From assembly GCF_000621325.1 (NCBI RefSeq), contig NZ_KK211257.1, forward strand, positions 86,793 through 150,792: a stretch of DNA of 64,000 nucleotides, read 5' to 3'. The position numbers and the translations under genes were made by a program. The notes beneath the pieces were generated by a model. That model had not been told where the DNA came from and did not search any database. It was given only the letters and a program-made list of their open reading frames with translations. This stretch comes from Thiothrix lacustris DSM 21227. Lineage in GTDB: Bacteria > Pseudomonadota > Gammaproteobacteria > Thiotrichales > Thiotrichaceae. This document shows, in pieces, positions 10,715-20,406 of the stretch. Each line of letters opens with the position of its first letter. Within the stretch, counting starts at the first letter, position 1.

Positions 10715-11093
10715 GATATTTGCCCTTATTAATCGTATTTTTTGATTTGCTCAATGCTTCACACTTGTCCCCACAGTTATGAAGTCATCTATTACTTAGA
10801 AAGATGAGGCCGGATAAGTTCCGGCCATCTTTATCCCCTTTATTTATTTAATGTGCTGTCTGCGGGGAGCAGAGGCACTTGTTTCTCCTAGCGATTGATT
10901 CTTGAGCATAATGAGCGGGAGCCACTAAAAAAGAGGGGGAGTAAAACTCCCCCATTCGGGCTTTTGCGTCAGTTTGACGCTATAATTTTTATGATGTGTT
11001 TGATCAATCTTATAACAACCAAGCTGAATGGGAGATAAATGATCAACATGAAAAGGGCTGCAAGGGTTTTTGAATAGCGCTACAATCACACCC
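10715..11093. other. 379-bp gene-free region between ydjM-like gene and aroC, with three hairpins
   Basis: No open frame with coding character is visible. It holds three inverted repeats: 10800-10832 (GGCCGGA/TCCGGCC extended by AAAGAT/ATCTTT), 10935-10953 (GGGGGAGT/ACTCCCCC, loop AAA) and 10966-10980 (GCGTCA/TGACGC, loop GTT). The second one has a T-run only when read on the minus strand. Promoters for the two divergent flanking genes must lie here, but none stands out. Confidence 0.6.
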
Positions 11094-12191
11094 ATGTCAG
11101 GAAATAGCTTTGGAAAACTGTTTACCGTGACCTCCTTCGGTGAGAGTCATGGACCCGCAATCGGTTGCATCGTAGATGGCTGCCCGCCCGGACTCGCCCT
11201 CACGGAAGCCGATATTCAAATTGACCTGGATCGGCGCAAGCCGGGGCAGAGTCGCCACACCACTCAACGGCGCGAAGCCGATGAGGTGCAAATCCTTTCT
11301 GGCGTGTTCGAGGGTAAAACCACGGGCACGACCATTGCGCTGATCATCCATAACACGGATCAGCGCTCCAAGGATTACGGCGACATCATGGATCGCTTCC
11401 GCCCCGGTCACGCCGATTACACGTATTACAAAAAATACGGCTTCCGCGATTACCGTGGTGGCGGGCGTTCCTCGGCGCGGGAAACCGCAATGCGAGTCGC
11501 GGCCGGGTCGATTGCCAAGAAGTGGTTATTTGAGCGTTACGGCGTCGTGATTCGCGGCTACCTCTCGCAACTTGGCCCCATCGTCGCGGAAACGCTGGAT
11601 TGGGATGAAATCGCCAATAACCCATTCTTCTGCCCGGATGCCAGCAAAGTACAGCCGATGGAAGATTACATGGATGCCTTGCGTAAGGAAGGCAATTCCG
11701 TCGGTGCGAAAATCACCACGGTAGCGTCCCATGTGCCGCCGGGTTGGGGCGAGCCAATTTTCGACCGACTGGATGCGGACATTGCCCATGCGATGATGTC
11801 GATCAATGCCGCCAAAGGTGTGGAAATCGGTGCCGGTTTTGACTGCGTGGCACAAAAAGGCACGGAGCACCGTGATGAAATCACCATGCAAGGTTTCTTG
11901 AGCAATCATGCGGGCGGGATTCTGGGTGGGATTTCTTCGGGGCAGGAAGTCATTGTACATACCGCCTTCAAACCCACTTCGAGTATGCGTCTGCCGGGGC
12001 GCACGGTGAATCTGGACGGCGAAGCGGTGGAAGTGATTACCAAAGGCCGCCATGACCCCTGCGTTGGCATTCGGGCGACACCGATTTGCGAAGCCATGCT
12101 GGCGATTACGCTGATGGATCATGCGTTGCGGCATCGGGCGCAAAATGCGGATGTCACGACCGATTTACCGGATATTCCTGCATCGCCTTGA
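11094..12191 (+). CDS. aroC: Chorismate synthase
   Basis: It converts 5-enolpyruvylshikimate-3-phosphate to chorismate, the last step of the shikimate pathway, using reduced FMN. The 365-residue product starts with the family N-terminus [20 protein letters not shown]. It carries the other signatures: [15 protein letters not shown] (near residue 126), a basic pocket [17 protein letters not shown] (residues 44-60) and a late GRHDPC. I chose ATG 11094 rather than the in-frame TTG at 11070 because it matches the conserved family start. The stop overlaps the likely TTG start of the next gene (TTGA), so the two are probably translationally coupled. Confidence 0.97.
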   Translation: MSGNSFGKLFTVTSFGESHGPAIGCIVDGCPPGLALTEADIQIDLDRRKPGQSRHTTQRREADEVQILSGVFEGKTTGTTIALIIHNTDQRSKDYGDIMDRFRPGHADYTYYKKYGFRDYRGGGRSSARETAMRVAAGSIAKKWLFERYGVVIRGYLSQLGPIVAETLDWDEIANNPFFCPDASKVQPMEDYMDALRKEGNSVGAKITTVASHVPPGWGEPIFDRLDADIAHAMMSINAAKGVEIGAGFDCVAQKGTEHRDEITMQGFLSNHAGGILGGISSGQEVIVHTAFKPTSSMRLPGRTVNLDGEAVEVITKGRHDPCVGIRATPICEAMLAITLMDHALRHRAQNADVTTDLPDIPASP

Positions 12192-13375
12192 AACTAACGT
12201 CTGCTGATACTGTTGCCACGAAGCCGCCTTATGGGCGGCTTTCGGTTTTCTACTTCGTCTATTTTGCCGCCTTGGGCGTGTTCGTGCCGTATTGGACGGT
12301 ATACCTGAAAAAGGTTGCCGGGTTTTCGCCTGCCCAGATCGGTGAGTTGATGGCGGTGTTCATGGCAACCAAAATCGTTGCACCGTTCATTTGGGGGTGG
12401 TTGGCGGATCATACCGGGGAACGTTTACGCATTATCCGGGTGGCAAGCCTGCTGGCGGTGGTGTGTTTCGCCGGGGTCTATTGGCAGCAAAGTTTTGGCT
12501 GGATGGCTTTGGTGATGGCGGGTTTTGGGTTTTTCTGGAATGCGTCATTGCCGCAATTTGAAGCGCTGACCTTGAACCATTTGGGGCGCGATATTGGGCG
12601 TTATAGCCGGATTCGGCTGTGGGGTTCGGTCGGTTTCATCGTGATGGTGGCAAGCTTGCCCAACGTGCTGGAACGTTACGGTATTGCGCTGGCAGTGGAT
12701 GCGATTTTGCTGCTGTTCATGGGGATTTGGCTGACGACATGGTTGGTGCAGGACAAACCCCACGCGACACACACGGTACAATCCAGCCGTTTGCGTGAGG
12801 TATTGCGCCAACCGACGGTGTGGGTATTGCTGCTGGCGTGTGCCTTGCAACAGGCCAGCCACGGGGCGTATTACACCTTTTTCAGCATTTATCTGGAAGA
12901 TCACGGTTATTCGCGTAACTTCACCGGCTGGATGTGGGCGCTGGGCGTGATGGCTGAAGTGGCCTTGTTCTGGATGATGCACGGTTTGATTGAGCGTTTC
13001 GGCGCGGCGCGGTTGTTTGTGCTGGCGATGTTTTTGACCGGGGTGCGCTGGCTGGTGCTGGGGACGTGGGTGGATAATATGCCCATCCTGATGCTGTCAC
13101 AGTTGTTTCATGCGGCGACTTACGGGCTGTTTCATGCTTCGGCGATTCACTTGATCCACCACCAGTTTCCGGGAAAATTGCAGGGCAGGGGACAAGCCTT
13201 GTATTCCGGCCTGAGTTACGGGGCAGGCGGCGCAGTTGGTAGCTTGCTGAGTGGTTATGCTTGGGAATACTGGGGGGCGGCGGATACGTTTTATATAGCA
13301 ACCCTGATTGTGGGTGTGGGCTGGATACTGGCTTTGATTTACGTGCGGGAGGATACCCATGTTACCCATCACTGA
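12188..13375 (+). CDS. MFS permease, HcaT / MFS_1-like family
   Basis: About 395 residues with 12 predicted membrane helices. The N-terminal region ([20 protein letters not shown]) and the loop [12 protein letters not shown] resemble the HcaT (3-phenylpropionate)/LacY-like 'MFS_1_like' permeases. No ATG lies before the first helix; TTG at 12188 overlaps the aroC stop as TTGA and gives a sensible N-terminus, so I take it as the start. The substrate cannot be read from sequence. It overlaps birA by 17 bp and belongs to an aroC-MFS-birA-coaX run. Confidence 0.82.
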   Translation: MKLTSADTVATKPPYGRLSVFYFVYFAALGVFVPYWTVYLKKVAGFSPAQIGELMAVFMATKIVAPFIWGWLADHTGERLRIIRVASLLAVVCFAGVYWQQSFGWMALVMAGFGFFWNASLPQFEALTLNHLGRDIGRYSRIRLWGSVGFIVMVASLPNVLERYGIALAVDAILLLFMGIWLTTWLVQDKPHATHTVQSSRLREVLRQPTVWVLLLACALQQASHGAYYTFFSIYLEDHGYSRNFTGWMWALGVMAEVALFWMMHGLIERFGAARLFVLAMFLTGVRWLVLGTWVDNMPILMLSQLFHAATYGLFHASAIHLIHHQFPGKLQGRGQALYSGLSYGAGGAVGSLLSGYAWEYWGAADTFYIATLIVGVGWILALIYVREDTHVTHH

Positions 13376-14144
13376 GCCGTTGCAGGCTAGCGAAATTCGC
13401 CGTCAATTGGATAGCGCGACGCTGCTGGCCTTGAACGATATCCACGTATTCCCGGAATTGGATTCCACCAACCGTTGGGCTTTGCAGCAATGCGTATGCG
13501 GTGATGTGTGTCTAGCGGAACAGCAAAGCGCCGGGCGGGGCAGACGTGGGCGGCAATGGCAATCACCGTCCGGTGTGAATGTGTACCTGTCCGTGCGTTG
13601 GTGTTTCACGCCTGTGCCGGAACATTTACCGCTGTTGAGTTTGGTAACAGGCTTGGCCGTGGCGGAAGCACTCGAAGATTGTGCGATTCACGGCCATGGC
13701 CTGAAATGGCCGAACGATGTGTACTATGATGGAAAGAAGCTCGGTGGTATCTTGCTGGAAGCCGTCGGTTCACTGGAGCAGGTGGTGATTGGTATTGGCC
13801 TGAACGTCAATATGTTGTCGGAAGCCGGGGCGGAGATTGACCAGCCGTGGACGAGCCTGCAACAGATTGCCGGTAAACCTGTGGAGCGTAATGTATTGGT
13901 GTCTGCTGTATTGCAACGCTTACTCAAACGCTTGAGGGGTTTTTCCCGGCTGGATATGGCACAATTCCAGCAGGATTGGCGGCAGCGTGATGTATTGCTG
14001 GGGCGTCAGGTGCAAGCCTTTAGTGGCACAGAAACCCTGCAAGGGCTTGCGTCAGGCATCAACAATCAGGGACAATTGATAATCAATTTTAGTGATGGAT
14101 CAATAAGAAATCTGTCATCAGCGGATGTATCGGTACGAATATAA
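13359..14144 (+). CDS. birA: Biotin--[acetyl-CoA-carboxylase] ligase, lacking the DNA-binding domain
   Basis: This 261-residue enzyme activates biotin as biotinyl-AMP and attaches it to the biotin carrier protein of acetyl-CoA carboxylase. Visible motifs are SAGRGRRGRQW (the adenylate loop), KWPNDVYYDGKKLGGILLE (catalytic Lys region) and a C-terminal SH3-like domain ending LSSADVSVRI. The N-terminal winged helix of E. coli-type BirA is missing: the protein begins at what corresponds to the linker. It is therefore a monofunctional (class I) ligase unlikely to repress biotin synthesis genes. It overlaps the upstream permease gene and coaX. Confidence 0.95.
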   Translation: MLPITEPLQASEIRRQLDSATLLALNDIHVFPELDSTNRWALQQCVCGDVCLAEQQSAGRGRRGRQWQSPSGVNVYLSVRWCFTPVPEHLPLLSLVTGLAVAEALEDCAIHGHGLKWPNDVYYDGKKLGGILLEAVGSLEQVVIGIGLNVNMLSEAGAEIDQPWTSLQQIAGKPVERNVLVSAVLQRLLKRLRGFSRLDMAQFQQDWRQRDVLLGRQVQAFSGTETLQGLASGINNQGQLIINFSDGSIRNLSSADVSVRI

Positions 14145-14902
14145 TGGTTTTGCTGGTAGATGCAGGCAACTCACGCCTGAAATGGTCGGAGCTTGATGCT
14201 GCGGGTAGTTTTTCTGCCCAGCAGGCGCTCGCCTATGGAAATCGCCCTGCGTTGGCTAGCTTTATCGACTTACTGGATGCTTACCCCGCTGTTGGGCGTA
14301 TCACGCTAGTGCATGTATTGACTCAGCTTTTTGCTGATAGTGTGCAGGAAGTTTGTGATCAACGTGGCATTCATCTACACAGTGTGCGCTCGGTTGAACA
14401 GGCTTATGGCATTACCAATGGTTATCAGAATCCGGCCGCCTTGGGCGCAGATCGTTTTGTTGGTTTGGTCGCGGTGCATCGTCAGGCAGGCGGACAGGCC
14501 AGTATTGTGATTGATTGCGGCACGGCGATTACGGTTGATGCCGTGGAGAGCGATGGTCGGCATTTAGGGGGATTAATTTTACCCGGTTTGCAGCTATCAG
14601 CAGATGCTTTGATTGCACGCGCACAAGGTAGACTCAGTGTATCCAGAGAGCAGCCTAGTATTTTTGCAGATAGTACGGGTAGGGCGATTGGTAGTGGGTG
14701 TTTGTTTGGAATAGTGGGGGCGATTGAGGGCGTTTGTGCGCGTATGCAGCAAAGCATGTCTTCGCCTTTATTGCAGGTGCTGATTGGGGGAGATGCAGAA
14801 TATTTGCGCCCATGGTTACAGGGTAATTATCTTGTACAACCTGATTTGTTAATGTACGGGCTAAGCTACATTACGGAGCAAGCAACATGCACCAGTTGTT
14901 AA
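14144..14902 (+). CDS. coaX: Type III pantothenate kinase
   Basis: It phosphorylates pantothenate in the first step of coenzyme A synthesis. The 252-residue sequence has the CoaX ASKHA-fold signatures: DAGNSRLKW at the N-terminus (phosphate-binding), ALGADRFVGLVAVH near residue 99, IDCGTAITVDAV near residue 124 and GGLILPGLQLS. Its ATG overlaps the birA stop (TAATG), an arrangement common in gammaproteobacteria, where birA-coaX is followed by a SPOR-domain gene as here. Confidence 0.96.
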   Translation: MVLLVDAGNSRLKWSELDAAGSFSAQQALAYGNRPALASFIDLLDAYPAVGRITLVHVLTQLFADSVQEVCDQRGIHLHSVRSVEQAYGITNGYQNPAALGADRFVGLVAVHRQAGGQASIVIDCGTAITVDAVESDGRHLGGLILPGLQLSADALIARAQGRLSVSREQPSIFADSTGRAIGSGCLFGIVGAIEGVCARMQQSMSSPLLQVLIGGDAEYLRPWLQGNYLVQPDLLMYGLSYITEQATCTSC

Positions 14903-15531
14903 TGGTCTTGTTGTTTTTAAATGTGTCGGTGCTGACATGGAATGTGGTGTTAGCCCCGGATACGAAAACGTTTAGCCCTGTCCTGATTGATCCATCCATC
15001 CCAGCACTAGAGTTGCGTAAGGATGTGGACGAGGTGGTTTACCGCAGTGCATCGGCGGGAACGCAAAGCAGTTGCTATACGATTGGCCCGTATAACAGTG
15101 AGAAAGCGGCGGAACTGGTAGCGAGTAAGGTACGTGGTTTTGGTTTGGCTGTTACGATACGTCACCGGCAAAGCATGGAGACGCTGAACTTTTTTGTTTA
15201 TATTCCACCTGCCAGTGATAGCGAAAAAGCAGAAAAAATGGTGCAGGATATTACTAAAAACGATGTGCAGGATGTGAAAATTATCCCTGATGGCCCTTAT
15301 CAAAACGCGATTGCACTGGGTTTTTTCAATAATCTGAACAAGGCGAAGCGCCACGCCGAATACATCCGCTACCTTGGGTATGATGCCCATTACACCGAAC
15401 AACAAGCCGCGCGTGAAGTTTTTTGGGTCGACTATGATGAGCCTTTTGGCAGTAATACGCCGGTTCAAGCATGGAGTGCTGCGGTTGATGCCACCTCTGA
15501 AGTACAACGTATTCCCCGTTCCTGCCGTTAA
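14887..15531 (+). CDS. SPOR-domain-like protein following coaX
   Basis: This 214-residue protein has an N-terminal hydrophobic helix (residues 1-20) and then an extracytoplasmic part. A segment beginning CYTIGPYNSEKAAELVA resembles a SPOR (peptidoglycan-binding) repeat, and a second related segment lies near residues 137-175 (ALGFFNNLNKAKRHAEYI). Genes of this type commonly sit directly after coaX in gammaproteobacteria. The start overlaps coaX by 16 bp and has GGAG seven bases upstream. It is probably anchored in the inner membrane and binds septal peptidoglycan; the exact role is unknown. Confidence 0.75.
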   Translation: MHQLLMVLLFLNVSVLTWNVVLAPDTKTFSPVLIDPSIPALELRKDVDEVVYRSASAGTQSSCYTIGPYNSEKAAELVASKVRGFGLAVTIRHRQSMETLNFFVYIPPASDSEKAEKMVQDITKNDVQDVKIIPDGPYQNAIALGFFNNLNKAKRHAEYIRYLGYDAHYTEQQAAREVFWVDYDEPFGSNTPVQAWSAAVDATSEVQRIPRSCR

Positions 15532-15641
15532 ACCCCGCTTCGTCAGAAAAATTTGACCGGATGTGGTTATCCTCAGCAATAAGCTTACTTGTCACCTATA
15601 TACCCTGAGTAGTGTTTTCCTTATGCGAGGCGGGGTGTTGT

Positions 15642-15992
15642 ATGCTCAAAGTCGAAGTATCAAGCTATAAATCATGGCAACAAGTGTTGTTTTGGATGGG
15701 CTGGTTGTCATTGCTGATACCGGGTTATTTCATTAGTTACGGGTTTTCCTTAGTGGGGTCGCTGGTATTAAGCGGTTACCACGACACGGTGGATCTGGTG
15801 CTGGTGTTGATCATGGGTACGGCACTGCTTGAACTCTTGTTGATCGGGATTTATACCCTGACACGCTATTGGTTTCAGGCGTCTTCATTTAGGCGTTTGG
15901 TGGCGTGGTTGGTATTGGGTGCAGCGGGTATTCCATTAGCTGCATTGCTGGGTTGTGTCTATGCTTATGCAAAACTTAACCTGTATCCATAA
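15642..15992 (+). CDS. Small membrane protein, unknown function
   Basis: I do not recognise this family. The 116-residue product has three strongly hydrophobic segments (roughly residues 15-40, 50-73 and 87-110) and short charged loops, so it is an inner-membrane protein. I chose ATG 15642 because GAGG lies upstream at a usable distance; a GTG at 15612 is possible but adds a Cys-rich, non-membrane leader. It is followed 24 bp later by the LprI-like gene and may be co-transcribed with it. Confidence 0.6.
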   Translation: MLKVEVSSYKSWQQVLFWMGWLSLLIPGYFISYGFSLVGSLVLSGYHDTVDLVLVLIMGTALLELLLIGIYTLTRYWFQASSFRRLVAWLVLGAAGIPLAALLGCVYAYAKLNLYP

Positions 15993-16016
15993 TGTGCTTT
16001 TCCGGGAGGATTTATC

Positions 16017-16433
16017 ATGCGCCAGTCCATACTGTTTGCTTTGGCGTTAGCACTGGTACTGCCCGTGCAAGCCGATGATACGACCAGTACCATTGAGCTG
16101 AGTACTGAGCATTGCCTCAATACTCACGATTCCACCGCTGGGATGCTGGAATGTTTCACCCGTGCAGAACAGGATTGGGATACCGAACTCAACCGTGTTT
16201 ACAAGGAGTTGCAAAGCAAACTCAAACCGGCAGGGCAGGATGCGCTGAAACAGGCGCAACGGGCATGGATAGCGCAACGTGACAAGGAATTCGAGCTGAT
16301 CAATGCCATCCACGGGCAAATGGATGGGACGATGTGGATCGCGGTGATGGCCAGTAAACGCAACGATGTTGTTAAAGCACGGGCGGAAGCCTTGCAAGCC
16401 TATATTGACCTGATGGTAGAGGGCGGGCGCTAA
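16017..16433 (+). CDS. Secreted LprI-like (DUF1311) protein
   Basis: This 138-residue protein has a clear Sec signal peptide (about residues 1-19, ending VQADD). The mature part shows the lysozyme-inhibitor LprI N-terminal (DUF1311) pattern: two Cys (STEHCLN and MLECF), WDTELNRVYKEL, then LKQAQRAWIAQRDKEF. In this family the periplasmic helical domain can inhibit lysozyme-like muramidases, but many members are uncharacterised. A strong ribosome site (GGGAGG) supports the start. Confidence 0.82.
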   Translation: MRQSILFALALALVLPVQADDTTSTIELSTEHCLNTHDSTAGMLECFTRAEQDWDTELNRVYKELQSKLKPAGQDALKQAQRAWIAQRDKEFELINAIHGQMDGTMWIAVMASKRNDVVKARAEALQAYIDLMVEGGR

Positions 16434-16442
16434 GGCATTGGC

Positions 16443-17498
16443 TTACAGCCACTTGTGCCGTTTGAACGCAATCAACATGCCGATAGCCAGCGCGATCATG
16501 ATGCCCCATACGCCGAAATAGCCGTATTGCCAGTGCAACTCTGGCATATGGGTGAAATTCATCCCGTATACCCCGACGATAAAGGTTAACGGGATGAAAA
16601 TCGTCGCAATCACCGTTAAAACGCGCATGATGTCATTCATTCGGTTGCTGAGGCTAGAAAGGTAAATGTCCAACATCCCGCTAAGCATTTCGCGGTAAGT
16701 TTCGATCAGGTCAATGATTTGCACGGCATGGTCGTAACAGTCACTGAAATACGGGCGCATGGTTTCATCGACCAGTTCCCCGTCGTGCTGGATCAGGCGG
16801 CTGATGACTTCACGCTGCGGCCACAGTGCGCGGCGCAACAGTAACAAATCACGCTTGAGCTGGTGCAAGGTGTTGAGGATGCGTTTGTGAGGATTTTCCA
16901 GCACTCGTTCTTCCAGATCTTCGATTTGCTCGCCAAGGTCTTCCAACAGGGGGAAACCGGAGTCGATCACCACATCCACCAACGCATACAGCAAATATTC
17001 CACTCCACGGCTACGGATGCGCCCGAAACCTTGCCTCAAGCGTTCCCGCACTGGCTCAAACGCCTTGCCATCACCGCTACAAAAGCTCAGCAAGTGCCCT
17101 TTGCCGACGAACAGGCTGACTTGTTCCAGCAGGATTTCATCACCGACCAGATGTGGCAGATTGAGAACCAAGAAAGCATGGTGCTCGGTAAAGTCGATTT
17201 TGGGGCGTTGCCCGCTGTTGAGCACATCTTCCAGCGCGAGTGGATGCAGGCCGAAAGTTTCGCCCAGCTCGCGGATGGCTGCCGGATCATTCACGCCCGT
17301 GACATCCAGCCAGTCAACGTATGCGTTTTGTTGCGCGATGCGGCATTGTTCCGGGGTAGGCGACAGGGTTTCGCTGAACTGACTATCACTGTATTCCAGT
17401 AGGGAAATGCGGGTGGCACTAGCGGTTTCAGTGCCGTGACGGGACAGCGTGCCCGGTGGTGTACCCGGTGGGTGGTAACGCTTACCGAAAGTTTCCAT
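16443..17498 (-). CDS. corA: CorA-family magnesium/cobalt channel
   Basis: This 351-residue CorA protein has a cytoplasmic N-terminal domain and two C-terminal membrane helices. The selectivity signature YGMNF follows the first helix (TVIATIFIPLTFIVGVYGMNF), and the protein ends with a basic tail RHKWL. I chose ATG at 17498, with AGGAAA just upstream, over an ATG 17 codons earlier that adds an unlikely basic leader. It converges on the LprI-like gene and is divergent from the HlyD-like gene at 17589, with a very short shared promoter region. Confidence 0.93.
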   Translation of the reverse strand: METFGKRYHPPGTPPGTLSRHGTETASATRISLLEYSDSQFSETLSPTPEQCRIAQQNAYVDWLDVTGVNDPAAIRELGETFGLHPLALEDVLNSGQRPKIDFTEHHAFLVLNLPHLVGDEILLEQVSLFVGKGHLLSFCSGDGKAFEPVRERLRQGFGRIRSRGVEYLLYALVDVVIDSGFPLLEDLGEQIEDLEERVLENPHKRILNTLHQLKRDLLLLRRALWPQREVISRLIQHDGELVDETMRPYFSDCYDHAVQIIDLIETYREMLSGMLDIYLSSLSNRMNDIMRVLTVIATIFIPLTFIVGVYGMNFTHMPELHWQYGYFGVWGIMIALAIGMLIAFKRHKWL

Positions 17499-17588
17499 GT
17501 AATTTCCTATGGATGCTGATTTATGACGGGGATCATAGCGCAATTGCACGCAAGGGCTACAATGCTAAGTATGTTTACGGAGTTCCTC

Positions 17589-18374
17589 ATGAAAGTCCCC
17601 ATCCTCTTGCTGCTCGCCTGCCTGCCGCTGTTGCCAGCTTGTCAGGAAAGCGCCACCAATACCCTGCAAGGCTACGTCGAAGGTGAATATGTACACCTCG
17701 CCGCTCCATTTGCTGGAACGCTGCAAACCCTCGCCGTACAACGCGGGGCGCAAGTCAAACAGGGCGACCCCGCTTTCACCCTCGAACAGCAGAACGAAAC
17801 CGCCGCCCGCCAAGGTGCCACCGACCGTTTACACGCTGCCGAAGCACAACTTGCCGACCTGCAATCCGGCAAACGTCCGCAGGAACTGCAAGTGATTCGC
17901 GCCCAACTCACACAGGCACAAGCCGCCGCACAGCTTTCCGCGACCGAATTACAGCGCGTCGAACGTCTGGTCAAAGGCCGCTTCATTTCCAGTGACCAGC
18001 TCGACACCGCCCGCACCAACAACAAGCTTAATCAGGCCAAAATCACCGAATTACAGGCACAATTGAGTGTCGCCGAACTCGCAGCCCGCCCGGATGCGTT
18101 GAAAGTCGCCGAAGCCAATATCGCTGCCGCCCGCGCTACCCTGCAACAAGCCGACTGGCAACTTGCACAGAAAACCGTCACCGCTACCCGCAATGGTTTG
18201 GTCAACGACACCTATTACCAGCAGGGCGAATGGGTTCCTGCTGGCAGCCCGGTGCTCAGCATTCTGCCACCCGAAAACCGCAAAGTACGCTTTTTCATCC
18301 CTGAGCCACAACTCGGCAGCCTGCAAACCGGCCAAACCGTACAAGATCGTGGCGCTGGGGGCGAAGTTTTATAA
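17589..18374 (+). pseudogene. HlyD/YbhG-family membrane fusion lipoprotein, C-terminally truncated
   Basis: The 261-residue product has a lipoprotein signal (LLPAC lipobox near residue 18), a first biotinyl-lipoyl half (GYVEGEYVHLAAPFAGTL), a long coiled-coil hairpin (residues 65-200) rich in Ala/Gln, and the second lipoyl half. It then enters the beta-barrel domain (KVRFFIPEPQLGSLQTGQTV) and stops about 10 residues later, whereas relatives continue for 60 or more residues. The ABC-transporter genes that normally follow (ybhF, ybhS, ybhR type) are absent. I infer a deletion or rearrangement after about 18335, so it is probably non-functional as an efflux component. ATG 17589 has CGGAG upstream. 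Confidence 0.7.
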
Positions 18375-18559
18375 GCGCACGCTGGATTAATTAACAAACC
18401 CGGTGATGACATCAAACTCTCTGGCCGTGGTGAAACTATACCTTAACTGAACCATCCGTCGGTCGATCATTGCTTTTGGTCGGGTTTGTGCAAGAATGCC
18501 ATTCAAATAAAAAAATCAAATGAGTGTTGTAGGGCAAAATTAATAACAAGGATATTTCT

Positions 18560-20392
18560 ATGTTTTACCCCCTATCCGTGCGCGTTTGTACATTGGCCTT
18601 AGCAGTTGGTGCTGCTTTGGGTTGTCAGTCGGCTGTGGCAGATATACCCGTCAAGGCAAATAGCAATGCCAAATCCACTGCCTTGAATGCCCTACCTGAT
18701 ACCGATCAGCTCATTATCCGCTTCCGTGACACGGCTAGTACCACCGCCGTTGATAATATGTTGGGGCGGATGCGTTCCGAAAAGCATGAAACCTTTAAAT
18801 ATGCCAAAACTACCCAGCAACATTCCGACGTATTTCGCTTCGGCAAACGCAAAGGCAAAGCTGAATGGGATACCTTGTCAGCATGGTTGAAGAGCCAGCC
18901 GGAAGTTGAGTATGTTGAACCTGACTACATCTTGACCAAAATGGATGTGCCTGTACCCGTAACCCCGAATGATGCTTACTTCAGTTACCAATGGCCTTTG
19001 TTTGATGCCATCAGCGGCATTCGTGCTGATCAGGCATGGGGCTATACAACTGGCACCGGAAGCATTGTAGCTGTCGTCGATACGGGCATACTGCCCCATG
19101 CAGATCTGTGGCCGAACTTGCTGCCCGGTTATGACATGATAAGCAATAGTACAACTGCCAATGACGGCGACGGGCGGGATGCAGATGCTACTGATACTGG
19201 TGATTATGTGTTGGCCGGTGAATGCGGTAGTACCAGTAACCTGAACAGCAGTTGGCACGGTACGCATGTGGCAGGCACGATTGCTGCCGTTGGTCATAAT
19301 GCAGAAGGTATTGCTGGGGTAGCCTTCGACGCCAAAGTCATGCCGGTAAGGGCATTGGGCAAGTGCGGTGGTTATACTTCTGATATTGCTGACGCGATTA
19401 CTTGGGCTGCGGGTGGCACAGTGTCTGGCATTCCTGCAAATCCGACTCCGGCACGTGTCATCAATATGAGTTTGGGTGGCGCATCCAGTTGTGGCACCAC
19501 TATGCAGAATGCCATTAATACCGCCCGTGGTAAAAATGCGGTGGTCGTGGTGGCAGCGGGCAACAGCAATACTGATGCTAGTCAATTTTCCCCTGCCAAC
19601 TGTGGCGGTGTCATTAGTGTAGCAGCCATCGGACGTGATGGTGGTAAGGCGTATTACTCCAACTACGGCAATACGGTTGACTTAGCAGCGCCGGGTGGCT
19701 CCATGAATACTGGCTCTGCCAATGGCATTTTGTCCACCCTGAATATAGGTACACAACAAGCACAAGCGGATACTTATGCTTATTACCAAGGAACCAGCAT
19801 GGCGACCCCGCATATCGCAGGTGTTGCTGCTCTGATGTTGTCCATCAACCCAGCGCTGACGCCGGATCAGGTGGAAAGTCTACTAAAGTCTACCGCTCGT
19901 GCTTTCCCGCAACCCTGTTCCGGTTGTGGCGCAGGTATTGTGGATGCGAATGCAGCCGTGCAAGCGGCATTAAATATCCCGGCCACCCCGTCGTTACCGG
20001 TTGATCCGTATGTTGTGTTGAAAACGGATTTGACAACAAACCTCAACCTGTGGCGAGAACAAAATATCCTCAATTACAGTTACGTTTTGGAACAGCAAAC
20101 CGGCACTTCTACAGCCTTGCGTTGGAAACTGACCGTAAAAGCCGGTGTTGTGGTTGCTGGGGTGAATCTTGCGAATAATAAAACTGTGTCTTCCAGAGAT
20201 TTGAAGGCGAAAGGTAAAACCATTGAGCAGTTGTTCACAAGTATTGATAGCGCCATTGCAGCCAGATACGCAGTGATCAATGTGAATTACGATGCTGCGT
20301 TGGGTTATCCACTGGCAGTATTTACTGACAAGAAAACCACGGTCAAAGGTGATGAAACCACTTTGAAAGCATCCAGTATGATCAATCTATAA
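18560..20392 (+). CDS. Secreted S8 (subtilisin-like) serine protease with C-terminal DUF6174-like domain
   Basis: This 610-residue protein has a signal peptide (cut near residue 28, AVADIP), an inhibitor-I9-like propeptide (about 48-125) and a subtilase domain (about 150-470). The triad is visible: D174 (AVVDTGI), H233 (HGTHVAGT) and S413 (GTSMATPH), with oxyanion N335 (VVAAGN). Several Cys suggest disulfides. The last 110 residues (LNLWREQNILNYSYVLEQQ, later VNYDAALGYPLAVFTD) look like a DUF6174 domain. It is secreted at least to the periplasm. The GH26 gene follows after 14 bp, so the two are co-transcribed. Confidence 0.9.
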   Translation: MFYPLSVRVCTLALAVGAALGCQSAVADIPVKANSNAKSTALNALPDTDQLIIRFRDTASTTAVDNMLGRMRSEKHETFKYAKTTQQHSDVFRFGKRKGKAEWDTLSAWLKSQPEVEYVEPDYILTKMDVPVPVTPNDAYFSYQWPLFDAISGIRADQAWGYTTGTGSIVAVVDTGILPHADLWPNLLPGYDMISNSTTANDGDGRDADATDTGDYVLAGECGSTSNLNSSWHGTHVAGTIAAVGHNAEGIAGVAFDAKVMPVRALGKCGGYTSDIADAITWAAGGTVSGIPANPTPARVINMSLGGASSCGTTMQNAINTARGKNAVVVVAAGNSNTDASQFSPANCGGVISVAAIGRDGGKAYYSNYGNTVDLAAPGGSMNTGSANGILSTLNIGTQQAQADTYAYYQGTSMATPHIAGVAALMLSINPALTPDQVESLLKSTARAFPQPCSGCGAGIVDANAAVQAALNIPATPSLPVDPYVVLKTDLTTNLNLWREQNILNYSYVLEQQTGTSTALRWKLTVKAGVVVAGVNLANNKTVSSRDLKAKGKTIEQLFTSIDSAIAARYAVINVNYDAALGYPLAVFTDKKTTVKGDETTLKASSMINL

Positions 20393-20406
20393 AGGAGATA
20401 ATGGAT

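Noticed and set aside
15532-15641. tRNA/tuf gene cluster expected after birA-coaX in many gammaproteobacteria
   Set aside because: No cloverleaf can be folded here and no tuf gene follows; the region is an ordinary spacer.
16863-17402. 179-codon plus-strand frame opposite corA
   Set aside because: CorA is clearly coded on the minus strand with its GMN motif; the antisense frame has no features.
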